Positions 23,827-32,190 of a DNA stretch of 52,827 bases are shown in pieces (position 1 is the stretch's first letter; every line of letters begins with the position of its first letter). The notes beneath the pieces were generated by a model that was not told the DNA's origin, made no database searches, and saw only the letters and a list, made by a program, of their open reading frames with translations. The DNA comes from an uncultured delta proteobacterium. Its GTDB lineage: Bacteria; Desulfobacterota; Desulfovibrionia; Desulfovibrionales; Desulfovibrionaceae. Position numbers and translations under genes: made by a program. The DNA lies in NCBI GenBank assembly GCA_903835685.1, contig CAILNX010000020.1, forward strand, positions 1 to 52,827, given 5' to 3'.

Positions 23827-24636
23827 CTACTCCACCAGCACTCCGGCATAGCCCACCACCCGGGAGTGGTCGTGGTTCACATCCCCGGAGGTGGCGTAGG
23901 CCACCACCCGGGCCGAGGTCGCGCCCAGCGCCTTGGCCGCGAACAGGGCTGCGGTCATGGGCAAGACCCCGCACATGCTGATCTCACGCTCCCGGACCAC
24001 GGACAGAAGCCCGGCCGGGTCCAGGGCCAGCACGGCCGCAAGGGCCAGGGAGTCCTGGTCCTTGGTCCGCTGCTGGGAAAGGAAATGACTCATGTCCGAA
24101 CTGACCACCAAAGACACGGGCCGGGGAAAGGCGGCCACCACCCGGGCTAGGGACTCACCCAGGGCCTTCAGGGAGGCCAGGCGCGGGTCGGCCAGGGCGA
24201 TGGGCACGATGCGCGTGGCCGGGTTCAAGGCCCACAAAAAGGGCCCGACCACCTCCAGGGAATGCTCCCGGGAATGAGCGGCCGTGTCCGGGGTCAAGGC
24301 TGGCTCGGCAGCCAGCAGGGCGTCGGCCAACTCCTGGTCCACCTCCAGGCCTCCGCCCGGGAAGTTCCAGACCCCGTCGGGCCACAGGGCCATGGGCCGT
24401 CCCAGGCCGGTGTGGTTGGGGCCGAGCAGGATGATTGTCGGGGCCAGGTGCGCCTCGCCCAGGGTCTTTCCGGCCACGGCCCCGGAAAACACGTAGCCCG
24501 CATGGGGGACCATGGCCACCAGCGTGGGCTTCTCCGAGGGCCCTGCGGCCTGGGCCAGATACCCGGCCACCTCGGCCGCCAGGGCCTTGGCCCCAGCCGG
24601 ATAGAACTGACCAGCCACCACGGGTTCGCGATCCAT
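23827..24636 (-). CDS. AmmeMemoRadiSam system protein B (MEMO1 family)
   Basis: The 269-residue protein matches the MEMO family: VAGQFYPAG near the start, the PHAGYVFSG motif (His45), GPNHTG, SREHSLEVVGPFL and SSDMSHF. MEMO proteins have an extradiol-dioxygenase-like fold. In bacteria they often occur with an AMMECR1 protein and a radical SAM enzyme; neither AMMECR1 nor the matching radical SAM protein is next to it here. AAGGAGGTG selects ATG 24636. The reaction is not established. Confidence 0.88.
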   Translation of the reverse strand: MDREPVVAGQFYPAGAKALAAEVAGYLAQAAGPSEKPTLVAMVPHAGYVFSGAVAGKTLGEAHLAPTIILLGPNHTGLGRPMALWPDGVWNFPGGGLEVDQELADALLAAEPALTPDTAAHSREHSLEVVGPFLWALNPATRIVPIALADPRLASLKALGESLARVVAAFPRPVSLVVSSDMSHFLSQQRTKDQDSLALAAVLALDPAGLLSVVREREISMCGVLPMTAALFAAKALGATSARVVAYATSGDVNHDHSRVVGYAGVLVE

Positions 24637-24728
24637 GCCCACCTCCTTGCCCGCCGCGTCGGGCGGAACCACTGGGGCGAAATTTACCGGTCGCACCAAG
24701 AGGCGTCAACAATGGGAAAGACGCGCCC

Positions 24729-27443
24729 CTACGGCCGGACCTCCATCTGATAGGCCTCGTCCCATTTCAAATACCGGGCGGCCAGGTCCCGCAAATCCGT
24801 GGGGGTCAAGGCCTGGGACTGCTCGATCTGGCGCACGTTGCGGGTCAGGTCGTAGCCCCGGATCAACAGGGTGGCCGCCTCCCGGCCCCGGGAGAGCAGG
24901 GACTGGCGGTCGTGATAGTACTCGCCCCAGAGCAGGTTCTTGGCCCGGGCCACCTCGGCCTCGGGCAGGGGGGTCTTGTCCAGAGCGGCCACGGTGCGCT
25001 TGAAGCCCTCGCGGGCGGCCGCAAGCTTGTCCGGGGTGGTCCCGATGTAGAAGGCCATGAACCCGGACTTGGGCGCCTGCCAGACAAAGGCCGTGACCGC
25101 GTAGCCCAGGCTCTGGCCGTCGCGCAAATCGCGGAAGAGCAGGCCGCTCTGCCCGGCCAGGATGGCCCGCAGAAGGTTCAGCCCGGCAGTGTCCGGGTCG
25201 TCCTCGCCCGGGGTGGGGAACACGGCCAGCAGATGGGCCTGGTTGCGGTCGGCCAGGTTCAGGATCTTGGTCCGCTCCGCGTTCCACTGGGGCGCGACAA
25301 AGGGCGTGGGCACGGCCGGGCCTTGCAGGGCCAGGGTCCGGGACAGGCTTTCGGCAAAGGCGGTCATGCGGGCCGGGTCAAAGGCCCCGCACAGGGCCAG
25401 GACAAAGGGCTTGGAGGACTGGCGCTTCCAGAAGGCGGCCATGGCCTCGGGCGCGAACGCGGCCACGGTCTCGGGCATGCCTTCGTGATAGTACCCGTAA
25501 GGCGCGGTGGCGAAGAGAAAGGGGAACATGTGCCGGAAGGCCAGGCCCATGGGCTGGTCCTCGCGGCGCTTGATCCCGGCGATCTGGTCCTTCTTGGCCC
25601 GCTCCACCTCGGCCGGGGCAAAGGCGGGCTTGGTCAGGACCTCGCTGGTCAGGCCGAGCAGGTCCTCGGCGAACCGGGTGGGGAATTTGGCCGTGAAGGA
25701 AAAGGTGTCCCGGCCCGAGGTGGCCGAGAAGTCCGAGGCCCGGTCGGCCAGGAAGTCCTCGATCTGGTTGGCCGTTCGATTGGCCGTGCCCCGGGTCAGG
25801 GCGCTGGCGGTCAGCTCGGCCAGACCCTGTTCCTGGGCGGACAGCAGGGCGTCGCCGCCGGTAAAGGCCAGGGACAGCCCTACGTAGGGCAGGGTCGGGT
25901 CCGGGATGAGCACCAGGCGTGAGCCGCCGGGCAGGTCCAGAATCCGCGCGCTGCCGCCCTGGGTCGCGGCCGCGATCTCAGGCCCGGGCCGACTGGGCCA
26001 AAGGTCGGCCAGGGTCTTGGCCAGGGAGGCCTCGGGGATGTCCGCGCCCTCGGGGGTGAGCAGGGCCACGGCCAGGTTCTGGGGCCTTAAGTAGGTCCCG
26101 GCCAACCGGGCCATCTCCTTGCCGTCCACCTGGGCCAGGGAGTGCAGGAAGCGCTCCTCGGCCTGGAGGGTCCCGTCGTAGAACTGGAAATAGGCCAGCT
26201 TGGAGGCCAGGCCGGACAGGGTCTCCTTGGCCAAAAACAGCCCGTGCTCGATGTTCAGACGGCCTCGGGCGATCTCGTGCTCGCTGAAAGTGGCGTTGTG
26301 CAGCCCGGCCAGCTCGGCCACCAGGTCGGTCCAGAAGGGCTCCACGTTCTTGGCGTCCAGGGTGGCCTGGAGATAGAACATGCCCCCGCGCTCAAAGCCC
26401 ACGTTGGACACGGAAATGCTGTCCACCAGTTTTTTCTCGTACTTGAAGCGGCGGTACAGGCGGGAGGTGTCGTCCCCGCCCAGGACGTGGGTGAGCATCT
26501 CGATGCCCGCCTCGTCGCCCGAGCCCGAGCCGGGCACCGGAAAGGCCACGGCCAGATAGACCTTGTTCCATTTGCCCGGGGTGACCCGCACCGTGGCCCC
26601 GGTCCCCTGGGGCAGGCCGTAAGGCTCCCGGGCAGGGACAGGCCGGTCGTTCTTGAGGGTGCCGAAAAGCCGCTGGGCCTCGGCCACCACCGCGTCGGGA
26701 TTCACCCGGCCGACCACGGCCAGGACCATGGACTGGGGCTGGTAGAAGCGCTTGACGTAGGCCTTCAAATCTTCGGAGCTGATCCCTTCCACCGTGTCCC
26801 GAAAGCCGATGACCGGCCATTCGTAGCTGGTGCCCTTCCAGGTGCGGGCCAAGAGGTCCTCGAAGAGCAGGGTCCCGGGCTCGTCCGAGCGGCGCTCCAG
26901 TTCCGAGAGCACCACGGGCTTTTCCGAGGCCAGCTCCTTGGAGGCCAGCCTGGCCCCGAAGGCCATGTCCCCGATCACGTCCAGGCCCAAGGCCCAGTGC
27001 TTGTCCGGCACGTCCACGTAATAGACCGTGCTGTCGAAACTGGTGGCCGCGTTCATGTGCCCGCCCACGGCCTCGATCTCGGCGGCCGAGGACCCGGCCG
27101 GGCGTTTCTTGGTGCCCTTAAAGACCATGTGCTCCAGCACGTGGCTGATCCCGGCCTGGCTGCGGCTCTCAAAGGCCGAGCCGGCATGGACCAGAAGCCG
27201 GGCCGTGACCAGGGGGAAGCGGTCGTCGGGCTTGACCAACACGGTGAGACCGTTGGCCAGGGTGACCACCCGGACCCCGTCCGGGCCGAGGTCTGCCGGG
27301 GCCAGGACCGCAGGGGCCGAAGAGACCGTAGCCTTCATCTTCTTGGATGTATCCGCCTTGGCCGCCTTGGGCGCGGCCTGAACGTCGAGAGGAAGGACGC
27401 TCATGATGAGGGCCGTTCCCAGAACGAAGAGTATACGAAACAT
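24729..27443 (-). CDS. Two-domain M16 zinc peptidase (exported)
   Basis: The 904-residue protein has a signal peptide ending near VQAAP and two M16 half-proteases. The first half carries the inverted zinc motif HVLEH (101-105) and the third ligand Glu181 in LSELERR, at the usual spacing of about 76 residues. The second half (from about 490) lacks the zinc motif, as in pitrilysin-type pairs. It is probably periplasmic and degrades peptides. AGGGGTG precedes the ATG. It is upstream of the MEMO gene in the same direction, with 92 bases between. Confidence 0.92.
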   Translation of the reverse strand: MFRILFVLGTALIMSVLPLDVQAAPKAAKADTSKKMKATVSSAPAVLAPADLGPDGVRVVTLANGLTVLVKPDDRFPLVTARLLVHAGSAFESRSQAGISHVLEHMVFKGTKKRPAGSSAAEIEAVGGHMNAATSFDSTVYYVDVPDKHWALGLDVIGDMAFGARLASKELASEKPVVLSELERRSDEPGTLLFEDLLARTWKGTSYEWPVIGFRDTVEGISSEDLKAYVKRFYQPQSMVLAVVGRVNPDAVVAEAQRLFGTLKNDRPVPAREPYGLPQGTGATVRVTPGKWNKVYLAVAFPVPGSGSGDEAGIEMLTHVLGGDDTSRLYRRFKYEKKLVDSISVSNVGFERGGMFYLQATLDAKNVEPFWTDLVAELAGLHNATFSEHEIARGRLNIEHGLFLAKETLSGLASKLAYFQFYDGTLQAEERFLHSLAQVDGKEMARLAGTYLRPQNLAVALLTPEGADIPEASLAKTLADLWPSRPGPEIAAATQGGSARILDLPGGSRLVLIPDPTLPYVGLSLAFTGGDALLSAQEQGLAELTASALTRGTANRTANQIEDFLADRASDFSATSGRDTFSFTAKFPTRFAEDLLGLTSEVLTKPAFAPAEVERAKKDQIAGIKRREDQPMGLAFRHMFPFLFATAPYGYYHEGMPETVAAFAPEAMAAFWKRQSSKPFVLALCGAFDPARMTAFAESLSRTLALQGPAVPTPFVAPQWNAERTKILNLADRNQAHLLAVFPTPGEDDPDTAGLNLLRAILAGQSGLLFRDLRDGQSLGYAVTAFVWQAPKSGFMAFYIGTTPDKLAAAREGFKRTVAALDKTPLPEAEVARAKNLLWGEYYHDRQSLLSRGREAATLLIRGYDLTRNVRQIEQSQALTPTDLRDLAARYLKWDEAYQMEVRP

Positions 27444-27571
27444 GGATTCACCCCTTTGTCTCCTTTGGTGCTTATTACAGCGGGGATGTAAGCCCGGGGA
27501 GGGACCACGTCAAGCCGCCCCCCGTCTCTGGCCCTGCCCAGCCCATCCCCCTTTTCGGCCTTCTTCCCGGC

Positions 27572-27600
27572 TTGACACCCCCCGGGCCAGGACCTAATGT
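27572..27600 (+). promoter_or_regulatory. Sigma-70 promoter of the 27725 gene
   Basis: TTGACA (27572-27577), exactly 17 bases and TAATGT (27595-27600) form a good promoter, about 120 bases before the start at 27725. The 281-base gap 27444-27724 otherwise shows nothing. Confidence 0.65.
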
Positions 27601-27724
27601 TTCCAGCGCGACTTTTCCTGCCGACCGAAACGTCCCAGAAAAGCGGCCCTGTGGCGTCCCTGTACAGGCGCGCCCTTGCCGACAAACCTTCACCCGTAAA
27701 CGGGTTTCATTCAAGGAGCATCCC

Positions 27725-28075
27725 ATGGCGTACGACATCCGACTGGTCAAACTCATCAACGGCGACCTGGTCCTGGGCAAATGGTCTGACGACGGCAGCA
27801 CCATCAAGGACCCGGCCATGATCCAGACCGTACCCGCCCAGCAGGGCGTGCAGATGGTTCTTCTGCCCTTCGGCTACCCCTTTGAGCAGGAGATGTCCGG
27901 GGAGATTTCCACCAAGCATGTCCTCTATCAGTACAAGAAATGCCCGGAAGAGATCAAAACCAAGTACATGGAAGCTTGCAGCAACCTGACCCTGGCCACG
28001 GGCAACACCCTGCGCAACCTTCAGAACATCGCGGACAAGACCCCTGGCGGCGTGTCCCGGTTGATCACCAAATAG
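27725..28075 (+). CDS. Small conserved-looking protein, possibly Sm-like
   Basis: The 116-residue protein begins MAYDIRLVKLINGDLVLGKW. The strand-turn-strand pattern with an INGD turn recalls Sm/LSm folds, but this is only a resemblance. The carboxyl half is helical (PEEIKTKYMEACSNLTLATG). AAGGAG lies before ATG 27725 and a good promoter precedes it. The radical SAM gene starts 28 bases after its stop, so the two may be cotranscribed. No function is assigned. Confidence 0.6.
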   Translation: MAYDIRLVKLINGDLVLGKWSDDGSTIKDPAMIQTVPAQQGVQMVLLPFGYPFEQEMSGEISTKHVLYQYKKCPEEIKTKYMEACSNLTLATGNTLRNLQNIADKTPGGVSRLITK

Positions 28076-28103
28076 CGCCCCCTTCCCCACACTCACCCCA
28101 CCC

Positions 28104-30734
28104 ATGAAGCGGCTTTTGCCCATCCTGCCCCGGCCCAGCCGCCTGCTCGGTTCGGAATGGGGGGTGGTCCGCAAGGACCCCTCCCAGGTGCGCCTGCGTC
28201 TGGCCCTGGCCTTTCCGGACCTCTACGAGGTGGGCATGTCCTACCTCGGCCAGAAAATCCTCCTGGACGCGGTGAACGCCCGGCCCGAGTTCTGGGCCGA
28301 GCGGGTCTACGCCCCCTGCCAGGACACGGCCGCCCTCCTGCGCGAACACCAGGAGCCCTTAAGCACCCTGGAGAGCGACACCCCGCTGGCGGACCTGGAC
28401 GTGCTCGGATTCAGCCTGACCCACGAGCTGTGCTTCAGCACGGTCCTGTACATGCTGGACCTGGCCGGGCTGCCCCTGCGCGCGGCCGAGCGGGATGCCT
28501 CCATGCCCCTGGTCCTGGCCGGGGGCGGGGCCTGCTTCAACCTGGAGCCCGTGGCCGAATTCTTTGACGCGGCGGTGTTGGGCGACGGAGAGGAAGCCTT
28601 GATCCAGGTCCTGGACGTGTGCACGAAAGGCAAGGACGAGGGCCTCTCCCGGGCCGAACTCCTGGCCCGCCTGGCCCAGGTGCGCGGGGTGTATGTGCCC
28701 TCGCTCTTCCGCTTCGACGGGCCGGACCAGCCGCTGGCCCCGCTCCTTTCCGGGTACGAAGCCGTGGACCGGGCCGTGGTGCCAGACCTGGACGCCGCGC
28801 CCTTTCCCACGCTCCAGCCCGTGGCCTTTGGCCAGGCCGTGCACGACCGGCTGACCATGGAGATCGGCCGGGGCTGCTCCCGGGGCTGCCGCTTCTGCCA
28901 GGCCGGAATGCTCTACCGCCCGGTACGCGAGCGCAGCCTGCCCACCCTGGATCATCTCCTGCGCCAGGGCGTGGCTGCCACCGGGCACGAGGAAGTCTCC
29001 TTCCTGTCCCTGTCCACCGGCGATTTCTCGGCCCTGGAAGGGCTGTTCGACCAGAGCTTCGCCTTTTGCCGGGACGGGCAGACGGCCATCTCCCTGCCCT
29101 CCCTGCGCGTGGGGTCCTTAAGCACCGGGATCATGCGCCAGATCGCGGCCATCCGCCGCACCGGGGCCACCATCGCGCCCGAGGCCGGAAGCCAGCGTTT
29201 GCGCGACGTGATCAACAAGGGCGTGACCGAGGAAGGCCTGCTGGACCACACCCGCCGCCTGTTCGAGAGCGGCTGGCAGTCGGTGAAGCTCTATTTCATG
29301 ATCGGCCTGCCCACCGAGACCAAGGAGGACTTGACGGCCATCGCCGACCTCTGCGTCAAGGTCCGGGCCACGGCCCCGCGCCATCTGCGCCGCCTCCAGA
29401 TCACGGCCTCCCTCTCCCCCTTTGTGCCCAAGCCCCACACCCCCTTCCAGTGGGAGCGCCAGATCGGGCTGGCCGAGATCTGGGAGCGCATCGACTTTCT
29501 CAACCGGCTGTTCAAGCCCTTGAAGGCCGTCACCCTCAAGTTCCACACCCCGGAGATGAGCTTTCTGGAAGGGATATTCTCCCGGGGCGACCGCCGCCTG
29601 GCCCCGATTCTGGAGGCGGCCTTCAAATCCGGGGCCGTGTTCTCGGGCTGGAAGGACAAGCTCTGGCTGGAGCCCTATCTGCGGGCCATGCCCGCGGCCG
29701 GGCTCTCGCCCGACGAGTACCTGGCCGCGCGCGAGCCGGAGAACCCCCTGCCCTGGGACCATCTGCGCTGCGGCGTGACCCGCGAGTATCTGTTGCAGGA
29801 GCGGGCCAAGGCCCTGGCCGCAGACCTGACCCCGGACTGCCGGTTCGCGGTCTGCACGGACTGCGGGGCCTGCCCCCCTGGCCCGCGCACGCCGGTCAAA
29901 GCCGGAGAGGGCCAGACCACTCAGCAGGGAGGGACCCAGCGCATCCGCCTGGCCGATCCCGAGGCCGCGCGGGCCAAACCGGGAGCGGTCCAGGAAGAGG
30001 CCACGCCCCAGGCCGCCCCCCAGGACCAGTCCCAGACCCCGCCCCAAAACCAACCCAGCGACCGCCCGGCCCGGCCCAACAACCCGAGCCTGAACATCCG
30101 GGCCGCCCATGTCCGTCTCTGGTACGAAAAGACCGGACCGGCCGCGTTCCTGAGCCAGCTTGAGCTGCAAAGCATGTTCGAGCGGGCCATGCGCCGGGCC
30201 AATGTGCCCGTGACCTTTTCGGCCGGATTCCACCCCCTGCCCGAGATATCCTTTGGCCGGGCCTTGTCCGTGGGCGCGTCCAGCCTGTGCGAATGGCTGA
30301 ACCTGTTCCTGCGCGAGAACGTGCCGCCCGAACATATCCTGGCCACCCTGGGCCCGGCCCTGCCCGAGGGCCTGAAGCTCCTGGCCGTGGAGCCCATCAG
30401 CATGGGCAAGAAGCAGCCCCAGGCCATGATCGAGGTCTTTGAGCTGCGCCTGCGCGGGACCCCCGAGGACCTCCAAGCCCGCCAGGCCGTCCTGGCCCAG
30501 GCCGCAAGGGCCGAGACCTGGCCCGCCACCATCAGGACCAAGGGCGGGGACACCCCCATGGACCTGGGACCAGCCATCACCGAGGCCCAGGCCATAAGCG
30601 CGGACACCGTGCGCCTGACTTTTTCCTGGGCCAAGACCTACATCAGCCCCTTGAAAATCATCAATGTCCTGCTGCCCGGGCTCTCGCCCCTGGATTTCCA
30701 TTTGACCAAGGTTTCGCAGCGGTTCGGGGAATAG
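28104..30734 (+). CDS. Fused radical SAM protein (TIGR03960) and DUF2344 (TIGR03936) protein
   Basis: The 876-residue protein has a B12-binding-like amino domain (about 30-190), a radical SAM core with Cys258, Cys262 and Cys265 in GRGCSRGCRFCQAG, a cysteine pair region near CTDCGACPPG (about 590), a Pro/Gln-rich linker (about 600-665), and a DUF2344 domain from about 670. The two parts are separate adjacent genes in many Gram-positive bacteria and fused in others. The reaction is not known; relatives lie near rRNA/tRNA-processing genes. It is convergent with the DUF2971 gene. Confidence 0.9.
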   Translation: MKRLLPILPRPSRLLGSEWGVVRKDPSQVRLRLALAFPDLYEVGMSYLGQKILLDAVNARPEFWAERVYAPCQDTAALLREHQEPLSTLESDTPLADLDVLGFSLTHELCFSTVLYMLDLAGLPLRAAERDASMPLVLAGGGACFNLEPVAEFFDAAVLGDGEEALIQVLDVCTKGKDEGLSRAELLARLAQVRGVYVPSLFRFDGPDQPLAPLLSGYEAVDRAVVPDLDAAPFPTLQPVAFGQAVHDRLTMEIGRGCSRGCRFCQAGMLYRPVRERSLPTLDHLLRQGVAATGHEEVSFLSLSTGDFSALEGLFDQSFAFCRDGQTAISLPSLRVGSLSTGIMRQIAAIRRTGATIAPEAGSQRLRDVINKGVTEEGLLDHTRRLFESGWQSVKLYFMIGLPTETKEDLTAIADLCVKVRATAPRHLRRLQITASLSPFVPKPHTPFQWERQIGLAEIWERIDFLNRLFKPLKAVTLKFHTPEMSFLEGIFSRGDRRLAPILEAAFKSGAVFSGWKDKLWLEPYLRAMPAAGLSPDEYLAAREPENPLPWDHLRCGVTREYLLQERAKALAADLTPDCRFAVCTDCGACPPGPRTPVKAGEGQTTQQGGTQRIRLADPEAARAKPGAVQEEATPQAAPQDQSQTPPQNQPSDRPARPNNPSLNIRAAHVRLWYEKTGPAAFLSQLELQSMFERAMRRANVPVTFSAGFHPLPEISFGRALSVGASSLCEWLNLFLRENVPPEHILATLGPALPEGLKLLAVEPISMGKKQPQAMIEVFELRLRGTPEDLQARQAVLAQAARAETWPATIRTKGGDTPMDLGPAITEAQAISADTVRLTFSWAKTYISPLKIINVLLPGLSPLDFHLTKVSQRFGE

Positions 30735-30800
30735 CGGAAGGGACGGAGGCCCGTCGAGAGCCATGCTCCAAAACAGGCCCAAGAAATACAGACAAGAATA

Positions 30801-30828
30801 AGAATAAAAAATAATTATTTCTTATTCT
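30801..30828. terminator. AT-rich palindrome between convergent genes
   Basis: The 28-base palindrome has arms AGAATAAAAAATAATT and AATTATTTCTTATTCT, sharing the centre, with one mismatch. The 3' arm is pyrimidine-rich on both strands. It lies between the radical SAM and DUF2971 stops and closely resembles the palindrome at 48695. Confidence 0.6.
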
Positions 30829-30869
30829 TACGCGATCGCAGAACCTACTGCAAATTTCGAAATCCCTTC

Positions 30870-31598
30870 TTACAGCGGCACGGCCGCCAGGGCAAAGTCG
30901 CTCTTTCTGTGCCGGACCATGCGCCGGAAGCTGACCTTGTAGCCGCAGTCCAGGGCCAGGGTGCGCACCAGCTTCATGTCCGCGTCCGTGGTTTTGAGCC
31001 CGAAGCAGATCTGCTTGAGATAGCCCTTGTCCACCGGGTGCAGGCCCACGGGGTCGCGCAGGATGCGCCACTCCTTCTCGTACCGCCAGGGCATGTCCTT
31101 GATGGTCCACACGGTCTTGACCAGGGCCTGGCCAAAGGCCTCGAAGTCCTCATACCCCGTGGCCTCGTTGGTGAACCAGCGCACCAGGGGGCGGCTGCCG
31201 TAGGTCACCGGCCCGATGCCCAGGATGCGCCCGACGTTCTCCCATATGAAGGACTCAGGGAATACGTATTTGAGGCACACGCCCTCGTGGCTGTCCGCGT
31301 AATGGGACCACATGAGGGTGTTGCCGGACTTGGAGGAAAAGGCGCAGACCCCGATGCCCTCCAGCTTCTTCTGCAAATCCTCGAAGAATCCGTCCCGGGA
31401 GCGGAAGGCCTCCAGCCGGGCGCGCAAACGGCCCGTGGCCTGGGACATGGCCACGTCCAGGGCCTTGACCATGTCCACCTGGCAGTCGAAGGGGTCGTTC
31501 AGGAGTTCGGGCGGGGCGAAATAGAGTTCGCTGTTGACCAGAGACTCGAACAGGTACTTGGTGATGGGCCTGAATTTGTAGAGGGTGTATGCCTGCAT
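30870..31598 (-). CDS. DUF2971 protein in a toxin-antitoxin operon
   Basis: The 242-residue protein matches DUF2971: YKFRPITKYLFESLVNSELY near the start and LMWSHYADSHEGVCLKY in the middle. The family has no known enzymatic activity. GGAGG lies before ATG 31598 and only nine bases separate it from the ParE toxin gene, so it is the third gene of that operon. A role in toxin function or in defence is possible from context only. Confidence 0.85.
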   Translation of the reverse strand: MQAYTLYKFRPITKYLFESLVNSELYFAPPELLNDPFDCQVDMVKALDVAMSQATGRLRARLEAFRSRDGFFEDLQKKLEGIGVCAFSSKSGNTLMWSHYADSHEGVCLKYVFPESFIWENVGRILGIGPVTYGSRPLVRWFTNEATGYEDFEAFGQALVKTVWTIKDMPWRYEKEWRILRDPVGLHPVDKGYLKQICFGLKTTDADMKLVRTLALDCGYKVSFRRMVRHRKSDFALAAVPL

Positions 31599-31607
31599 GA
31601 CGGCCTC

Positions 31608-31886
31608 CTATTCCGGCCAGACGCGTGAGGTGTGCAAAAATCTCAGGATGCTCACCGAGGCGTCGGTCTCCACCCGGTAGACCAGGACATAGGGCAGGCT
31701 CGGGAGCACCAATTCCCGAGTCCCGGCCCGGCGTCCCTCCCGGCCCAGAAGGGGGAACTGGTCCAGGCGGCGCGCAGCTGCCCGTACCCGCCCGGCCACC
31801 GCCCGCGCGGCCTCCGGGTTGTCCCGGGCGATGAAGCCCAGGCCATCGTCCAAGTCCCTCAAGGCCGGGGGCGTCCACCTAGCCAA
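31608..31886 (-). CDS. RelE/ParE-family toxin
   Basis: The 92-residue protein matches the ParE family: WTPPALRDLDDGLGFIARDNPEAARAV (helical hairpin, given as its start WTPPALRDLDDG), then RLDQFPLLGREGRRAG, LPYVLVYRVE and a closing ILRFLHTSR. ParE toxins poison gyrase; RelE relatives cut mRNA, and sequence alone does not decide. It overlaps its antitoxin gene by eight bases. Order is antitoxin then toxin, the reverse of the pair at 8848. Confidence 0.88.
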   Translation of the reverse strand: MARWTPPALRDLDDGLGFIARDNPEAARAVAGRVRAAARRLDQFPLLGREGRRAGTRELVLPSLPYVLVYRVETDASVSILRFLHTSRVWPE

Positions 31887-32118
31887 TATCCACGCCCCAC
31901 TTGGCGAAGACGGCCCTCACCTCCGCCTCGGAGGCGAACTCGCCCCGATCCGCAGCCCGCACTCCCTCGTCCACCGAGGCCAGGAACCATTCATTGTAAT
32001 CGATGAACCGGCCCACGGCCTCGCCGATGAGCTGAGTCCGGCTCTGGCCCAGGGTCTTGGCCAGGGCGTCCAGGCGGTTGAGCTGATGCTCTTCCAGACG
32101 AACGGATGTGGATTTCAT
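31879..32118 (-). CDS. Ribbon-helix-helix antitoxin (CopG/ParD type)
   Basis: The 79-residue protein begins with an RHH strand and helices (MKSTSVRLEEHQLNRLDALA, GQSRTQLIGEAV, residues 1-40), and the rest forms the toxin-binding tail. AAGGGGG precedes ATG 32118. It is the first gene of the antitoxin-toxin-DUF2971 operon and should repress it through the inverted repeat just upstream. Confidence 0.9.
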   Translation of the reverse strand: MKSTSVRLEEHQLNRLDALAKTLGQSRTQLIGEAVGRFIDYNEWFLASVDEGVRAADRGEFASEAEVRAVFAKWGVDIG

Positions 32119-32127
32119 GCGGCCCCC

Positions 32128-32150
32128 TTGTATTCAGATAGTGAATACAA
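32128..32150 (-). promoter_or_regulatory. Operator and promoter of the RHH/ParE/DUF2971 operon
   Basis: A perfect inverted repeat TTGTATTC-N7-GAATACAA lies 10 bases before the antitoxin start. A -35-like TTGACA is at 32168-32163 (minus strand), with TATTCA as a -10 after 15 bases inside the repeat. The RHH antitoxin is the likely binder. Confidence 0.75.
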
Positions 32151-32190
32151 TCCGGGAGAAAATGTCAAGGCCGACAACGGCCCGAGCCCC

